Assembly (NCBI GenBank): GCA_023386815.1
Contig: JAEWIZ010000029.1
Location: 14,998 to 78,997 of the forward strand
Reading direction: 5' to 3'
DNA: 64,000 bases
From: Bacillota bacterium
Lineage (GTDB): Bacteria > Bacillota > Clostridia > Lachnospirales > Lachnospiraceae
A program made the translations under genes and the position numbers. This document shows positions 25,391-33,388 of this stretch, one piece after another (the first letter of the stretch is position 1; the number at the start of each line of letters is the position of its first letter). The notes beneath the pieces were generated by a model. That model was not told the origin of the DNA. It saw only the letters and a program-made list of their open reading frames with translations, and ran no database searches.

Positions 25391-25571
25391 AGAAATCAAT
25401 CCTTTTTATCCTCTTATGGTCATTATTACATATTTCACATTTTTTGTATAGAAGTTAAAAAAGTAGATTTTTCCCGATTGTCTGTCAGGGTGACTTAGTC
25501 ACATGAAACAAGAAAGTGTCTTGCCAGTAAATCATATGATAAACTATATAAAACTTCTCGGAGGTTCTAGT

Positions 25572-25814
25572 ATGAATAATCTTTTATCAGCTTTGTCATG
25601 TGGATGTGATTCTAAAGAAAGTGGTATGAATCCAATGATAATGATCCTTTTACTGCTTTGCTTATGCGGCGGAGATAATAATTTTTTAGGTGGTTTGTTC
25701 GGAAATGATAATTGCGGTTGTGGAGGAAGAAATGATTCCTGTGGCTGTGGCAACGGTTTAGGAGGTATTTTACCACTGATCTTAATTCTTTCCATGTTTA
25801 ACGGCTCTTGCTAA
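25572..25814 (+). CDS. Small Cys/Gly-rich protein, spore-coat or chorion-like
   Basis: An 80-residue protein with a hydrophobic start containing PMIMILLLLCLCGGDNN, a central Cys-Gly-Asn-rich part (DNCGCGGRNDSCGCGNG) and a hydrophobic end (ILPLILILSMFNGSC). This pattern matches the short high-cysteine, chorion-like proteins common in clostridial spore formers. The ATG at 25572 follows GGAGG at eight bases. CATATGATA at 25533-25541 fits a sigma-K -10 element (CATAnnnTA), but I see no matching -35. A structural role in spore layers, cross-linked by disulphides, is inferred. Confidence 0.75.
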   Translation: MNNLLSALSCGCDSKESGMNPMIMILLLLCLCGGDNNFLGGLFGNDNCGCGGRNDSCGCGNGLGGILPLILILSMFNGSC

Positions 25815-25931
25815 AGTTTGTAAATCTAATGACTAAGTGGCCTTCCTTTCGGTTAAAAATTTGAGTTTGAGATTAGGCTTTAAATATCCACTGTTATTAA
25901 CGTTTTTCCAAATAAGATAATTACAAAGAGA

Positions 25932-25978
25932 GTCCTAGCAGAAACAGCTGAACTACTTGCCTGCTAGGGCTTTTCTTT
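25932..25978 (+). terminator. Terminator after the Cys-rich protein gene
   Basis: CCTAGCAG (25934-25941) pairs with CTGCTAGG (25961-25968), followed by GCTTTTCTTT. The rest of the 349-base gap 25815-26163 shows only AT-rich sequence and a possible sigma-K-like -10 (CATATATAA) before the next gene. Confidence 0.8.
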
Positions 25979-26163
25979 ACAATCAAAATAGTTTACATAA
26001 TATTATTCTGTATCCTTATCTCATTCTACCATCCAATATCTAATCAATTTATAATATCACTTGTTAAAATAACCCATTCATGTGCTTTAATAAATTTTAA
26101 GTTTAGTCTATTTCAAAGCTAAGGACATATATAATTATTAATTAGTACTATTGAGGTTGTTAA

Positions 26164-27480
26164 ATGATCATCCATACTGTTCAGCCTGATGAGTCCCTCC
26201 AACAAATAGCCAAAATGTATCAGATTCCTGTACATAAACTTTTGCGGGATAATCATCTACCTCCATATTATCAAACAAATCCTGGTCATAGCTTAATTAT
26301 CACCACTCCCTCAAAAACTTATCAGGTGAAAGAAAATGATACTCTCGCAGTCATTGCGGATGCTCACGAGGTATCTCTTCTTCAAATAATACGAAGCAAT
26401 CCCTTTCTAACTGAACGAGAATTCTTATATGTCGGGGATGAACTGGCCATTCATTTTAAGCAGGATCGAAAAATAAAAGTTATTGGTTATGCCTTCTCTC
26501 ATATTAGTCTTTCCCTTTTGAAGAAAGCCTTACCTTATCTTACCTATTTATCAATTATTAATTATAGTATCACTCCGGAAGGGGATATATATGATGTACA
26601 TGACTCAAGAATATTAGAGTTAGCAAAAGCCTATGGAGTTGCTCCCATTATGATGATTTCTTCTTTGCCTGTACATGGCAAAGGTAATCCCGATATAAAT
26701 CATGCTATTTTCTCTAATCCACAGACTCAGAAAAAACTAGTCAGCAAAATATTAAATTTAGTAATTACAAAAGGATTCCATGGAGTAAACTTAGGCTTTC
26801 AATCCTTTTATAATGAGGATTTACCTTTCTACATTAATTTTATAGCTATTCTAACGGAGAAATTAAATAAATTGGGTCATGAAACCTTTGTTACCCTGAT
26901 ACCCTCTACCTATGAGAACAGTTCAGAAGTCTTCAATAATACAACTTACTTAAAGGTAATCGGTGAAGTAGCCAACTATGTTATACTATTATCCTATCAA
27001 TGGCCCGGTGCTTTCATATCAACTGTAGCAAAAACTACGGTAGAATATCTTCGGGAGAAACTGGATTACATTGTTACTCAAATTCCCCCGGAAAAAATAT
27101 TCATTGGACTAACTGTAATAGCCTACGACTGGGAGCTTCCCTATATTGATGGTAAAACTCATGGAAGTGCCATGAAGAATATGGATGCAATGAACTTAGC
27201 GAATCAACATGGTGCTATTATTACTTATGATGAGTCTACCCAAACACCTCATTTTTACTATAATAATTCCGGTGTAGACCATCTTGTGTGGTATAAGGAT
27301 GCAAGATCCATTCAAGCTCTTATAAACTTAGTAACGCAATATAATTTAAATGGTCTGGCCATATGGAATATCATGTATTTTACTCCTCTAACCTGGCTAA
27401 TCATTCATTCACATTTTGAGATTGAAACGATTCTCGGCGTTACTCCACAGGCTGATGTTCTTTTTGATCCCTGTTGCTAA
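26164..27480 (+). CDS. Two-LysM, GH18-fold protein, probably spore-associated; catalytic motif lost
   Basis: A 438-residue paralogue of the protein at 4564-5868, with two LysM domains (about residues 2-46 and 52-97) and a GH18-like domain. The expected DGVNIDFE motif reads GFHGVNLGFQSFYNED near residue 204, again without the catalytic Asp and Glu. The binding-cleft sequences VIAYDWELPY and GLAIWNIMYF are kept. A carbohydrate-binding coat protein is more likely than a cortex lysin. It is followed by the multicopper oxidase gene, and a sporulation-specific setting is supported by the promoter of that gene. Confidence 0.85.
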   Translation: MIIHTVQPDESLQQIAKMYQIPVHKLLRDNHLPPYYQTNPGHSLIITTPSKTYQVKENDTLAVIADAHEVSLLQIIRSNPFLTEREFLYVGDELAIHFKQDRKIKVIGYAFSHISLSLLKKALPYLTYLSIINYSITPEGDIYDVHDSRILELAKAYGVAPIMMISSLPVHGKGNPDINHAIFSNPQTQKKLVSKILNLVITKGFHGVNLGFQSFYNEDLPFYINFIAILTEKLNKLGHETFVTLIPSTYENSSEVFNNTTYLKVIGEVANYVILLSYQWPGAFISTVAKTTVEYLREKLDYIVTQIPPEKIFIGLTVIAYDWELPYIDGKTHGSAMKNMDAMNLANQHGAIITYDESTQTPHFYYNNSGVDHLVWYKDARSIQALINLVTQYNLNGLAIWNIMYFTPLTWLIIHSHFEIETILGVTPQADVLFDPCC

Positions 27481-27481
27481 A

Positions 27482-27511
27482 GGCTAGTACAGCAATTGGC
27501 TGGCTTTTTCA
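27482..27511 (+). terminator. Weak terminator after the second LysM gene
   Basis: A short stem (GCTAG with CTGGC, or CAGC with GCTG) precedes a run of five T. The stem is marginal. Confidence 0.35.
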
Positions 27512-27591
27512 CAGGCTTCATAAATGATGTCATATTTCTCATCGATGAATGGATTTATCCTATCGACATTATTTCTCATATTATAATCCGA

Positions 27592-27618
27592 ACACTTAAA
27601 ATGCGACATCATATACTA
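27592..27618 (+). promoter_or_regulatory. Sigma-K-type promoter of the multicopper oxidase gene
   Basis: AC at 27592-27593 and CATATACTA at 27610-27618 are 16 bases apart and fit the B. subtilis sigma-K consensus AC-N16/17-CATAnnnTA. This predicts late mother-cell expression. Confidence 0.5.
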
Positions 27619-27667
27619 TATTAGGAGTTAGGAACTAACTTACTTTTAATAAAGAATGGTGATGAAT

Positions 27668-29161
27668 ATGGCAATTAGACATTATGTCTTGCTAGCCACA
27701 GATGGTTTTATAGAATTACCTACCACGAAAGATTTATGCCCTTCACCGGATACCTTACAAAACACTTATGTCTTTGGGTTTGTCGGGGGGCTTTATCAAG
27801 TAATAGAAAATGGTAATCTTACCTTTGAAGATCAGTCGTTAAACTGGAAAGATCCATGTAATTGGCAGCATTTATGGGCTATGCAATCAACCGCAACAAT
27901 TCCGTCTCCAATCCTTTGGGCTGATCAGGGTGATCACTTATATGTTACTCTAATCAATCTTGGAATGCCGGTTTCACAGTTAGCGGATCCTCACACTATC
28001 CATTTACATGGTGCACATGTTGCAACTCAAATCGATGGATTTCCTGAGACCTCATTTTCTGTTCCAATGTGGATGGGGCCAAATGAGCTCCCACCTACCG
28101 CCACTTATTATTTTATGCCTGAGCATCCCGGTACCTATATGTATCACTGTCATGTTGAGGCAAGTGAGCATGTTCAGATGGGGATGTATGGAGCTCTTGT
28201 TATCTATCCTTCCGTTAAAAGCCTCGAGGCTGCTTCGATCAAAATGGATCCTTGTGGCTATTGGCGTTATAAAGGTGAGATTCAGGAAATGATACCACGT
28301 TATTCAAGCCATAGACATTTCGCTTATAATAATATACAGACTTATTTTGACAAAGAGTATGTCATGCTTTTATCTGACTTGGATTTAAAATGGCATCAAG
28401 TAGTACAAACCGCATTTGAAACCGGAATAGCCTTTAATGCCTCAGATTTTAAACCCAACTTCTGGTTGGTTAATGGCCGTGCATTTCCGGATACACTACT
28501 TCCTCACCCACAAACTCCTCCAGAAGGCAGTAATCCAAACCTTACTCAGATTAATTATGAATCTTATGTTCATGTTAGAACAGATGAAAAATTTTTACTT
28601 CGTATGATTAACATGGGCTATGCTGTTGTGCCATGGCATATTCACGGTTGGCATTTTACGGTGATCGGAAAGGATGCTCATCCGAGTCCTTTTTTAAGCA
28701 TTGCTCAAAAATTTAACGAGATGTCAAAGTATATGCACCATAGTGAAACAATGAGTATGGATCATGAAATGATGAATATGGGATTCACTGAAACCATAGG
28801 CTCTGGTGAAACACATGACTTATTACTGACCGCTGACAATAAAGAGCCCGTATATGGAAAGTATATCTTTCATGGGCAAGATATGATACCTTCCTTATGT
28901 GAGCAAATGTCTCAACTAGATCCAGCATTTATAGCAGATATCCCTACACAGCCTGTCTCCTGTAATAACACTCAAACAGTAAATTATGTTAACCTATGTG
29001 AAAATCATGAATTTTTTCCGCAATTTTATCCAATGCATAATCATGATGATTATAAAGTTACTAATACAAACACCTTGGAAACTCCTGCTTTTAGCAACTA
29101 CCCAGGTGGTCAATTAACTATGATACAAACAGATGCTCCTTCCTGTCATACGAACTATTAA
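27668..29161 (+). CDS. Multicopper oxidase, probably a spore-coat enzyme
   Basis: About 497 residues. Copper-binding motifs are HLHGAH near residue 110, TYMYHCHVEASEHVQMGMYG near 160 (a type 1 Cu set of Cys, His and Met in the first domain), VPWHIHGWHF near 322 and HNH near 456. Placement of the type 1 site in the N-terminal domain differs from CotA and resembles two-domain or MnxG-like oxidases. A His/Met-rich loop lies at about 355-385. There is no signal peptide. Among possible starts, GGTGA lies six bases before the ATG at 27668. Oxidation of Mn(II), phenols or Cu(I) is possible. The O2 requirement is odd for an anaerobe and suggests action in mature or exposed spores. Confidence 0.85.
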   Translation: MAIRHYVLLATDGFIELPTTKDLCPSPDTLQNTYVFGFVGGLYQVIENGNLTFEDQSLNWKDPCNWQHLWAMQSTATIPSPILWADQGDHLYVTLINLGMPVSQLADPHTIHLHGAHVATQIDGFPETSFSVPMWMGPNELPPTATYYFMPEHPGTYMYHCHVEASEHVQMGMYGALVIYPSVKSLEAASIKMDPCGYWRYKGEIQEMIPRYSSHRHFAYNNIQTYFDKEYVMLLSDLDLKWHQVVQTAFETGIAFNASDFKPNFWLVNGRAFPDTLLPHPQTPPEGSNPNLTQINYESYVHVRTDEKFLLRMINMGYAVVPWHIHGWHFTVIGKDAHPSPFLSIAQKFNEMSKYMHHSETMSMDHEMMNMGFTETIGSGETHDLLLTADNKEPVYGKYIFHGQDMIPSLCEQMSQLDPAFIADIPTQPVSCNNTQTVNYVNLCENHEFFPQFYPMHNHDDYKVTNTNTLETPAFSNYPGGQLTMIQTDAPSCHTNY

Positions 29162-29242
29162 TAGGCTAACTAAATTATGCTCGAAAGAGTTTCTATCATT
29201 TTGAAATAAAGCAGTTAGTTATTGAAGGGAGCCTAACTCAAT

Positions 29243-29596
29243 ATGAAAAGAAATTTCACAAAACTATGGTATTTAATAACTTATCGATTTGTTCGTCCTA
29301 AAATACAAGTAACCAAAGCTAATTTTAGTGGTGCCAAAAATTTTATTGATCTTCGCTATTGGTTATCACGCCCAGACAAAATAGATTCTAAATCGAAGCC
29401 TTATTTACTAACTTCAGCGAATCAAAAGCTGGTATTAATGCATGTTACAAAATTCGGTGTCATAAAATCAAAGATGCGTAAGCATACAAATACCGGTATC
29501 ATGCTATTTTATAATAAGAATCATATTGTGAGTGAAGGGGATCATGTTAAACTGTATTGGAATGGTATGGTTGTAGAGGACATTGAAATAAAGTGA
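29243..29596 (+). CDS. Hypothetical protein downstream of the multicopper oxidase
   Basis: A 117-residue basic protein that I do not recognise. It has no signal peptide or membrane segment. The N-terminal part is rich in Arg/Lys and aromatic residues (KLWYLITYRFVRPKIQ), and the C-terminal part looks like beta strands (EGDHVKLYWNGMVVEDIEIK). It begins 81 bases after the oxidase and AGGGAG precedes its ATG, so it may be co-expressed as an accessory or coat protein. Confidence 0.65.
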   Translation: MKRNFTKLWYLITYRFVRPKIQVTKANFSGAKNFIDLRYWLSRPDKIDSKSKPYLLTSANQKLVLMHVTKFGVIKSKMRKHTNTGIMLFYNKNHIVSEGDHVKLYWNGMVVEDIEIK

Positions 29597-29661
29597 TGGA
29601 TCAGTGAATCATAATACTTCTGTGAAACTGCTCTTAAACACTTAATCTAACTTTAACACTG

Positions 29662-29695
29662 AAGTCCCTGAACTCTGTAAAGAATTCAGGGACTT
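29662..29695 (+). terminator. Hairpin after the hypothetical gene
   Basis: AAGTCCCTGAA pairs perfectly with TTCAGGGACTT around a 12-base loop. No strong T run follows, so it is a terminator of modest strength. Confidence 0.55.
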
Positions 29696-29795
29696 AGCTA
29701 ACATTAGAGTCTAGATCAATTGATTTTAATACTCCTTAATAAAATAGTACTGTTAAAGCAATAATAATTGAAAATCTTTCTTCAGGAGTATGAAC

Positions 29796-30539
29796 ATGCA
29801 CTATATTGTATTTGACTTAGAATTTAATCAAGATCTTCCATCATTATGTTTACCTGATGAAACTGTGAACCTTTGTCCCTATGAGATTATACAGATTGGA
29901 GCGATCAAAACAGATTCCGCTTTTCAAACGCTTGCTACTTTTAACAGATATATTAAGCCAGCTATCTATATGCAGGTTAGCACCTTTGTCACTGATTTAA
30001 CCGGCATCCGTACAGAGCAATTATTATCAGAATCCACATTTCCCAAGGTTTTCAATGATTATATTGACTTTATCGGTGAAGAGGATTCTATTTTCTGTGT
30101 CTGGGGAACGTCTGACATGAAAGAATTACATCGTAATGTTAGATTTCATAAACTAGACAAAAAGCAGATACCTGATATGTTTATTAACCTTCAGCCCTAC
30201 GTTTCAACCTACTTAAATATCTCAAATAAAAAGCTATTAAATCTGAAGGCTGCTGTTGAAGAGCTTAACATCGTAACACCCTATCAGTTCCATAATGCTT
30301 TTTATGATGCCTTTTATACAACAGAAATATTAAAAAAAATTAATAGTTCAGCAATCCAGCCGAAGCATTACAGCCCAGATTCTGTTTCTTTCCGCCCAAG
30401 ACAACCGAAAAAGGTAATTGATTTTGAAAAACTTTTGCAGCAATTTGAGAAAATGTATCGCCGGAGCTTAAGTGAAGAAGAAAAGGATATGATTCAGCTT
30501 GCATATAAAATGGGCAGAACAAATCAATTTATTAAATAA
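29796..30539 (+). CDS. DEDD-family 3'-5' exonuclease, KapD-like
   Basis: A 247-residue exonuclease. The acidic motifs are FDLEFNQD at the N-terminus, a central Asp in VWGTSDMKEL, and HNAFYDAFYTTEIL with the His and Asp of a DEDDh enzyme. A basic C-terminal extension of about 60 residues follows. The length and layout resemble KapD, a sporulation-linked exonuclease of B. subtilis, and the neighbouring genes are spore-related. AGGAG lies seven bases before the ATG at 29796; the ATG two codons earlier is too close to it. Confidence 0.87.
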   Translation: MHYIVFDLEFNQDLPSLCLPDETVNLCPYEIIQIGAIKTDSAFQTLATFNRYIKPAIYMQVSTFVTDLTGIRTEQLLSESTFPKVFNDYIDFIGEEDSIFCVWGTSDMKELHRNVRFHKLDKKQIPDMFINLQPYVSTYLNISNKKLLNLKAAVEELNIVTPYQFHNAFYDAFYTTEILKKINSSAIQPKHYSPDSVSFRPRQPKKVIDFEKLLQQFEKMYRRSLSEEEKDMIQLAYKMGRTNQFIK

Positions 30540-30574
30540 ATTGATAGCCTAAACCTATTAGTACCTTGTAAAGA

Positions 30575-30715
30575 CTACACCGGTTCCTCCACCAACTTAT
30601 CAAATGCCTCCTCTGCATTTTTGCAGCTAATCGCATGGTATCCGTTATCATTTAAAAATGAACAAACAATATAATTAAGCTTCGTATCATCTTCAAGAAC
30701 TAAAATGTTGTTCAT
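30575..30715 (-). pseudogene. Truncated response-regulator receiver fragment (46 aa)
   Basis: The frame begins MNNILVLEDDTKLNYIV after a good GGGAGG site and ends at a TAG after 46 codons. It matches the first beta strand, acidic pocket (EDD) and first helices of an OmpR-type receiver. It stops before the position of the phosphoacceptor Asp. No continuation is visible in the flanking 140 bases. It is most likely a decayed response regulator, though it could be a retained short peptide. The rest of the gap 30540-30858 appears empty. Confidence 0.6.
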
Positions 30716-30858
30716 ACTCTGTAACCTCCCGCTTCTAATACTTCCTCTCTACCATACCTTTTGAATGTTAAAGTACTGTTAACGAGATAACTATTTAAAC
30801 TCATAATATAACTGACCCAATTTTCTTTATCATTAAGCTAAGGATTCAAAAATCAAAT

Positions 30859-32076
30859 TCATTTCCTGATTTTCTGTGCTGCGTAGATGGATTTATTTCC
30901 GTTAAATACATAAGCAATGGCGCAAACCACAAAGAAATATGGCAGATATTCATATCCAAATACCTCTACACCAATAAAAATTGGAGCAAGTATGGTATTG
31001 GTAGCGCTTCCAAAAACCGCAGCGTAACCTAGTGCCGCTACGAAGGGCACCGGCAGTCCTAATAATCCTGCCAGGACTACACCTAACGTGGCACCTATGG
31101 AAAATAGGGGTGTTACTTCTCCCCCCTGATACCCTATAGCTAACGTCACAATTGTGAAAACCACTTTCAAAAGCCAGTCGTACCAATAGATCTCTAATTC
31201 AGAGAAGCTGTTTTGAATTAAATTAGTACCTAAACCGGAATATCTACCTTGATGAACGAGAAAAAGCAACGCACTTAATACACATCCTACTATAAAAATT
31301 TTTAAGATTGGATTACGAAATCGATTATTAAAATGGGTCTTACAAAAGCTGAGAATATGTGCAAAGCCTCCGCCAACAATACCAAAAATAAGTCCTAAGA
31401 AAGTCAATTGAAACACAAGTGACAATGATAAAAGAGCGGAGCTGTTCAGCTGTACTCGAAACTTTTCAAGTCCAAGAAAATGAGCTGTATAGCTTGCAAC
31501 AAAGGAAGCCACAATAGAAGGAAAAAGTGCTCCATACTCAATGGAACCAACCACCAACACCTCCATCGCGAAGAAGATTGCTGCCAAAGGGGTCTGGAAT
31601 AGCCCAGCAAAGCCGGCTGCCATACCAGTTATGAGAAATATCTTCGAGCTATCCTTAAGTCCTACTTTTCGTCCAATATTATGAGATAAAGCTCCTCCGA
31701 TCTGTACCGCTACTCCTTCTCTTCCGGCACTTCCGCCGAATAGATGGGTCAACCAGGTACTTACCATCACAAGCGGGATTAATCGCTTTGGAATAACATT
31801 CTCTTCTTCAAAGCCAACAGCAAAAATAAGGGACATTCCTTTTGCGCTGTTTTTACCGAATTTTTGATAGGTATAGACAATTAATACACCGATTAAGGGA
31901 AGGAATATAATGAGCCATTGAAAATGCTGGATACGAAAATCTGTGATTGCTAATAATACTCTGCCAAAGACTGCATCAATGGCTCCTACTAATATCCCGA
32001 TACCAATTGAAATAACGCTGATAATTAATATATTTTTATAGTCCTTACTGATCTGTTTTACGATACGGTTAATCAA
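30859..32076 (-). CDS. CLC-family transporter of the fluoride/proton antiporter type (CLC-F)
   Basis: About 405 residues with CLC topology. The gating glutamate lies in GREGVAVQIGG (residue 120). GYQGGEVTPLF contains a second glutamate at residue 320. In characterised CLC-F antiporters the key residues are Glu118 and Glu318, the same spacing, whereas chloride CLCs lack this GGEVTP form. It would expel fluoride from the cytoplasm. The frame opens with a TTG at 32112, but AGAGGAT six bases before a TTG at 32076 makes that the better start. No fluoride riboswitch is visible upstream; a tandem-repeat array lies there instead. Confidence 0.83.
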   Translation of the reverse strand: MINRIVKQISKDYKNILIISVISIGIGILVGAIDAVFGRVLLAITDFRIQHFQWLIIFLPLIGVLIVYTYQKFGKNSAKGMSLIFAVGFEEENVIPKRLIPLVMVSTWLTHLFGGSAGREGVAVQIGGALSHNIGRKVGLKDSSKIFLITGMAAGFAGLFQTPLAAIFFAMEVLVVGSIEYGALFPSIVASFVASYTAHFLGLEKFRVQLNSSALLSLSLVFQLTFLGLIFGIVGGGFAHILSFCKTHFNNRFRNPILKIFIVGCVLSALLFLVHQGRYSGLGTNLIQNSFSELEIYWYDWLLKVVFTIVTLAIGYQGGEVTPLFSIGATLGVVLAGLLGLPVPFVAALGYAAVFGSATNTILAPIFIGVEVFGYEYLPYFFVVCAIAYVFNGNKSIYAAQKIRK

Positions 32077-32141
32077 TTGTCTATCCTCTTTCAACTTATA
32101 TTTTAAATACAATCTAATATAAATATAATAATACCATATGG

Positions 32142-32389
32142 ATCTGATTAGCTATATAAATCTGATAATGCTATATATCTGATATTACTATATATCTGAT
32201 ATTACTATATATATCTGATAATGCTATATATTTGATAATGCTATATATCTGATAATGTCATATTCATCTGATAATGCCATATTCATCTGATAATGTCATA
32301 TTCATCTGATAATGCCATATACATCTGATAATGCCATACATATCTCATAATATCAATATATCGGATAATCTATATATCTGGGAATAGCT
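32142..32389. repeat. Tandem repeat array, about 13.5 units of 16-19 bases
   Basis: Units share the core ATCTGATAATG followed by CTATAT in the first part and by CCATATTC or TCATATTC in the second. The unit length changes from 17 to 19 bases about half-way (near 32247), and units decay at both ends. It fills the gap between the CLC-F gene and the lipase gene. There are no unique spacers, so it is not CRISPR. It could be a variable-number repeat, a protein-binding array or an accidental expansion. Confidence 0.85.
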
Positions 32390-32395
32390 CAGTAC

Positions 32396-33328
32396 TTAAC
32401 CTATTTTAGAATCCAGCCACTTAACCACATCCAGCATAACCTCATCCCGGTTCAGTTCATTTAGCATTTCATGTCGGCCATCCGGATATAGCTTCATAGA
32501 AATATCGGAGATACCGCGCTTTTTATAAGTATCATATAACTTTTTAACGCCTTTACCGGCTCCTCCAACAGGATCCTTTTCTCCTGAAAAAATATAAATT
32601 GGTAGATTTGTAGGGACTAACTCTACATTCTTTCGCTTATCAAGTGTCTTCAAGCCTTTCATGAAATCATAGAAGAAGCCAGCGGTAAAAACCCCTCCAC
32701 AATAGGGATCACTAATATACTTATCAACTTCAGCATTATCCCTACTCAGCCAATCATATTCCGTGCGGTTTGGTTTAAATGCTTGATTAAAGGTTCCGAA
32801 GGAAAGATGATTCATTCTTATACTTTTCTCTTTTCTGCCATTTTTCTTCACCTCAAAACCTGAAACAATAAAACCTAAGTTATGCAATAAGGTTGCACTG
32901 CCATTGGAGCCTGAAAGAATCGTTCCTTTTAACTCCTTACCATATAACATGATGTATCTTTGGGTTGCAAAGGAGCCCATACTGTGTCCAAACAAAAATA
33001 CTGGATAGCTAGGGTTTTCCTTTTTTATCAAACCTGTTAATTGATGCATATCCTTAACTAACCAATCAAAACCATCTTCATCAGCAAGATACCCAACATT
33101 TTCAAGACTTCCAGCAGTTTTACCATGCCCGCGGTGATCATTAGCGTACACCAGGTATCCATTCTTTGTTAGTACACTGGCAAATCGTTCATATCTGGCT
33201 GCCGTCTCTGCCATACCATGTGCTATTTGAACAATGCCCTTTACCTTTGTATCCGGATCAGGACTCCATTGATATACGAAAATAGTTGAACCGTCACCTG
33301 ATTGAAAACTAAAATTTTTTGTTAGCAT
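32396..33328 (-). CDS. Monoacylglycerol-lipase/lysophospholipase-like serine hydrolase
   Basis: A 310-residue alpha/beta hydrolase. The oxyanion region is QIAHGMAETAARYERF, the nucleophile elbow LFGHSMGSF, the acid residue is in FSGEKDPVGG and the His in DGRHEMLNE. The HGMxEHxxRY-type start and the NDHRGHGKT loop are typical of PldB/monoglyceride lipases. There is no signal peptide, so it acts in the cytoplasm on monoacylglycerols or lysophospholipids. Confidence 0.88.
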   Translation of the reverse strand: MLTKNFSFQSGDGSTIFVYQWSPDPDTKVKGIVQIAHGMAETAARYERFASVLTKNGYLVYANDHRGHGKTAGSLENVGYLADEDGFDWLVKDMHQLTGLIKKENPSYPVFLFGHSMGSFATQRYIMLYGKELKGTILSGSNGSATLLHNLGFIVSGFEVKKNGRKEKSIRMNHLSFGTFNQAFKPNRTEYDWLSRDNAEVDKYISDPYCGGVFTAGFFYDFMKGLKTLDKRKNVELVPTNLPIYIFSGEKDPVGGAGKGVKKLYDTYKKRGISDISMKLYPDGRHEMLNELNRDEVMLDVVKWLDSKIG

Positions 33329-33388
33329 ATGACACCTTCCTTTTTTATTTTATAAGTAAAGATGAATTATCTTGTTTTAGAATTACTA

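Noticed and set aside
32077..32141. Fluoride riboswitch expected before the CLC-F gene
   Set aside because: No fluoride-aptamer core sequence was found in this interval or in the repeat array upstream.
32142..32389. Repeat array considered as a CRISPR
   Set aside because: Units follow one another directly with no unique spacers, and no cas gene is nearby.
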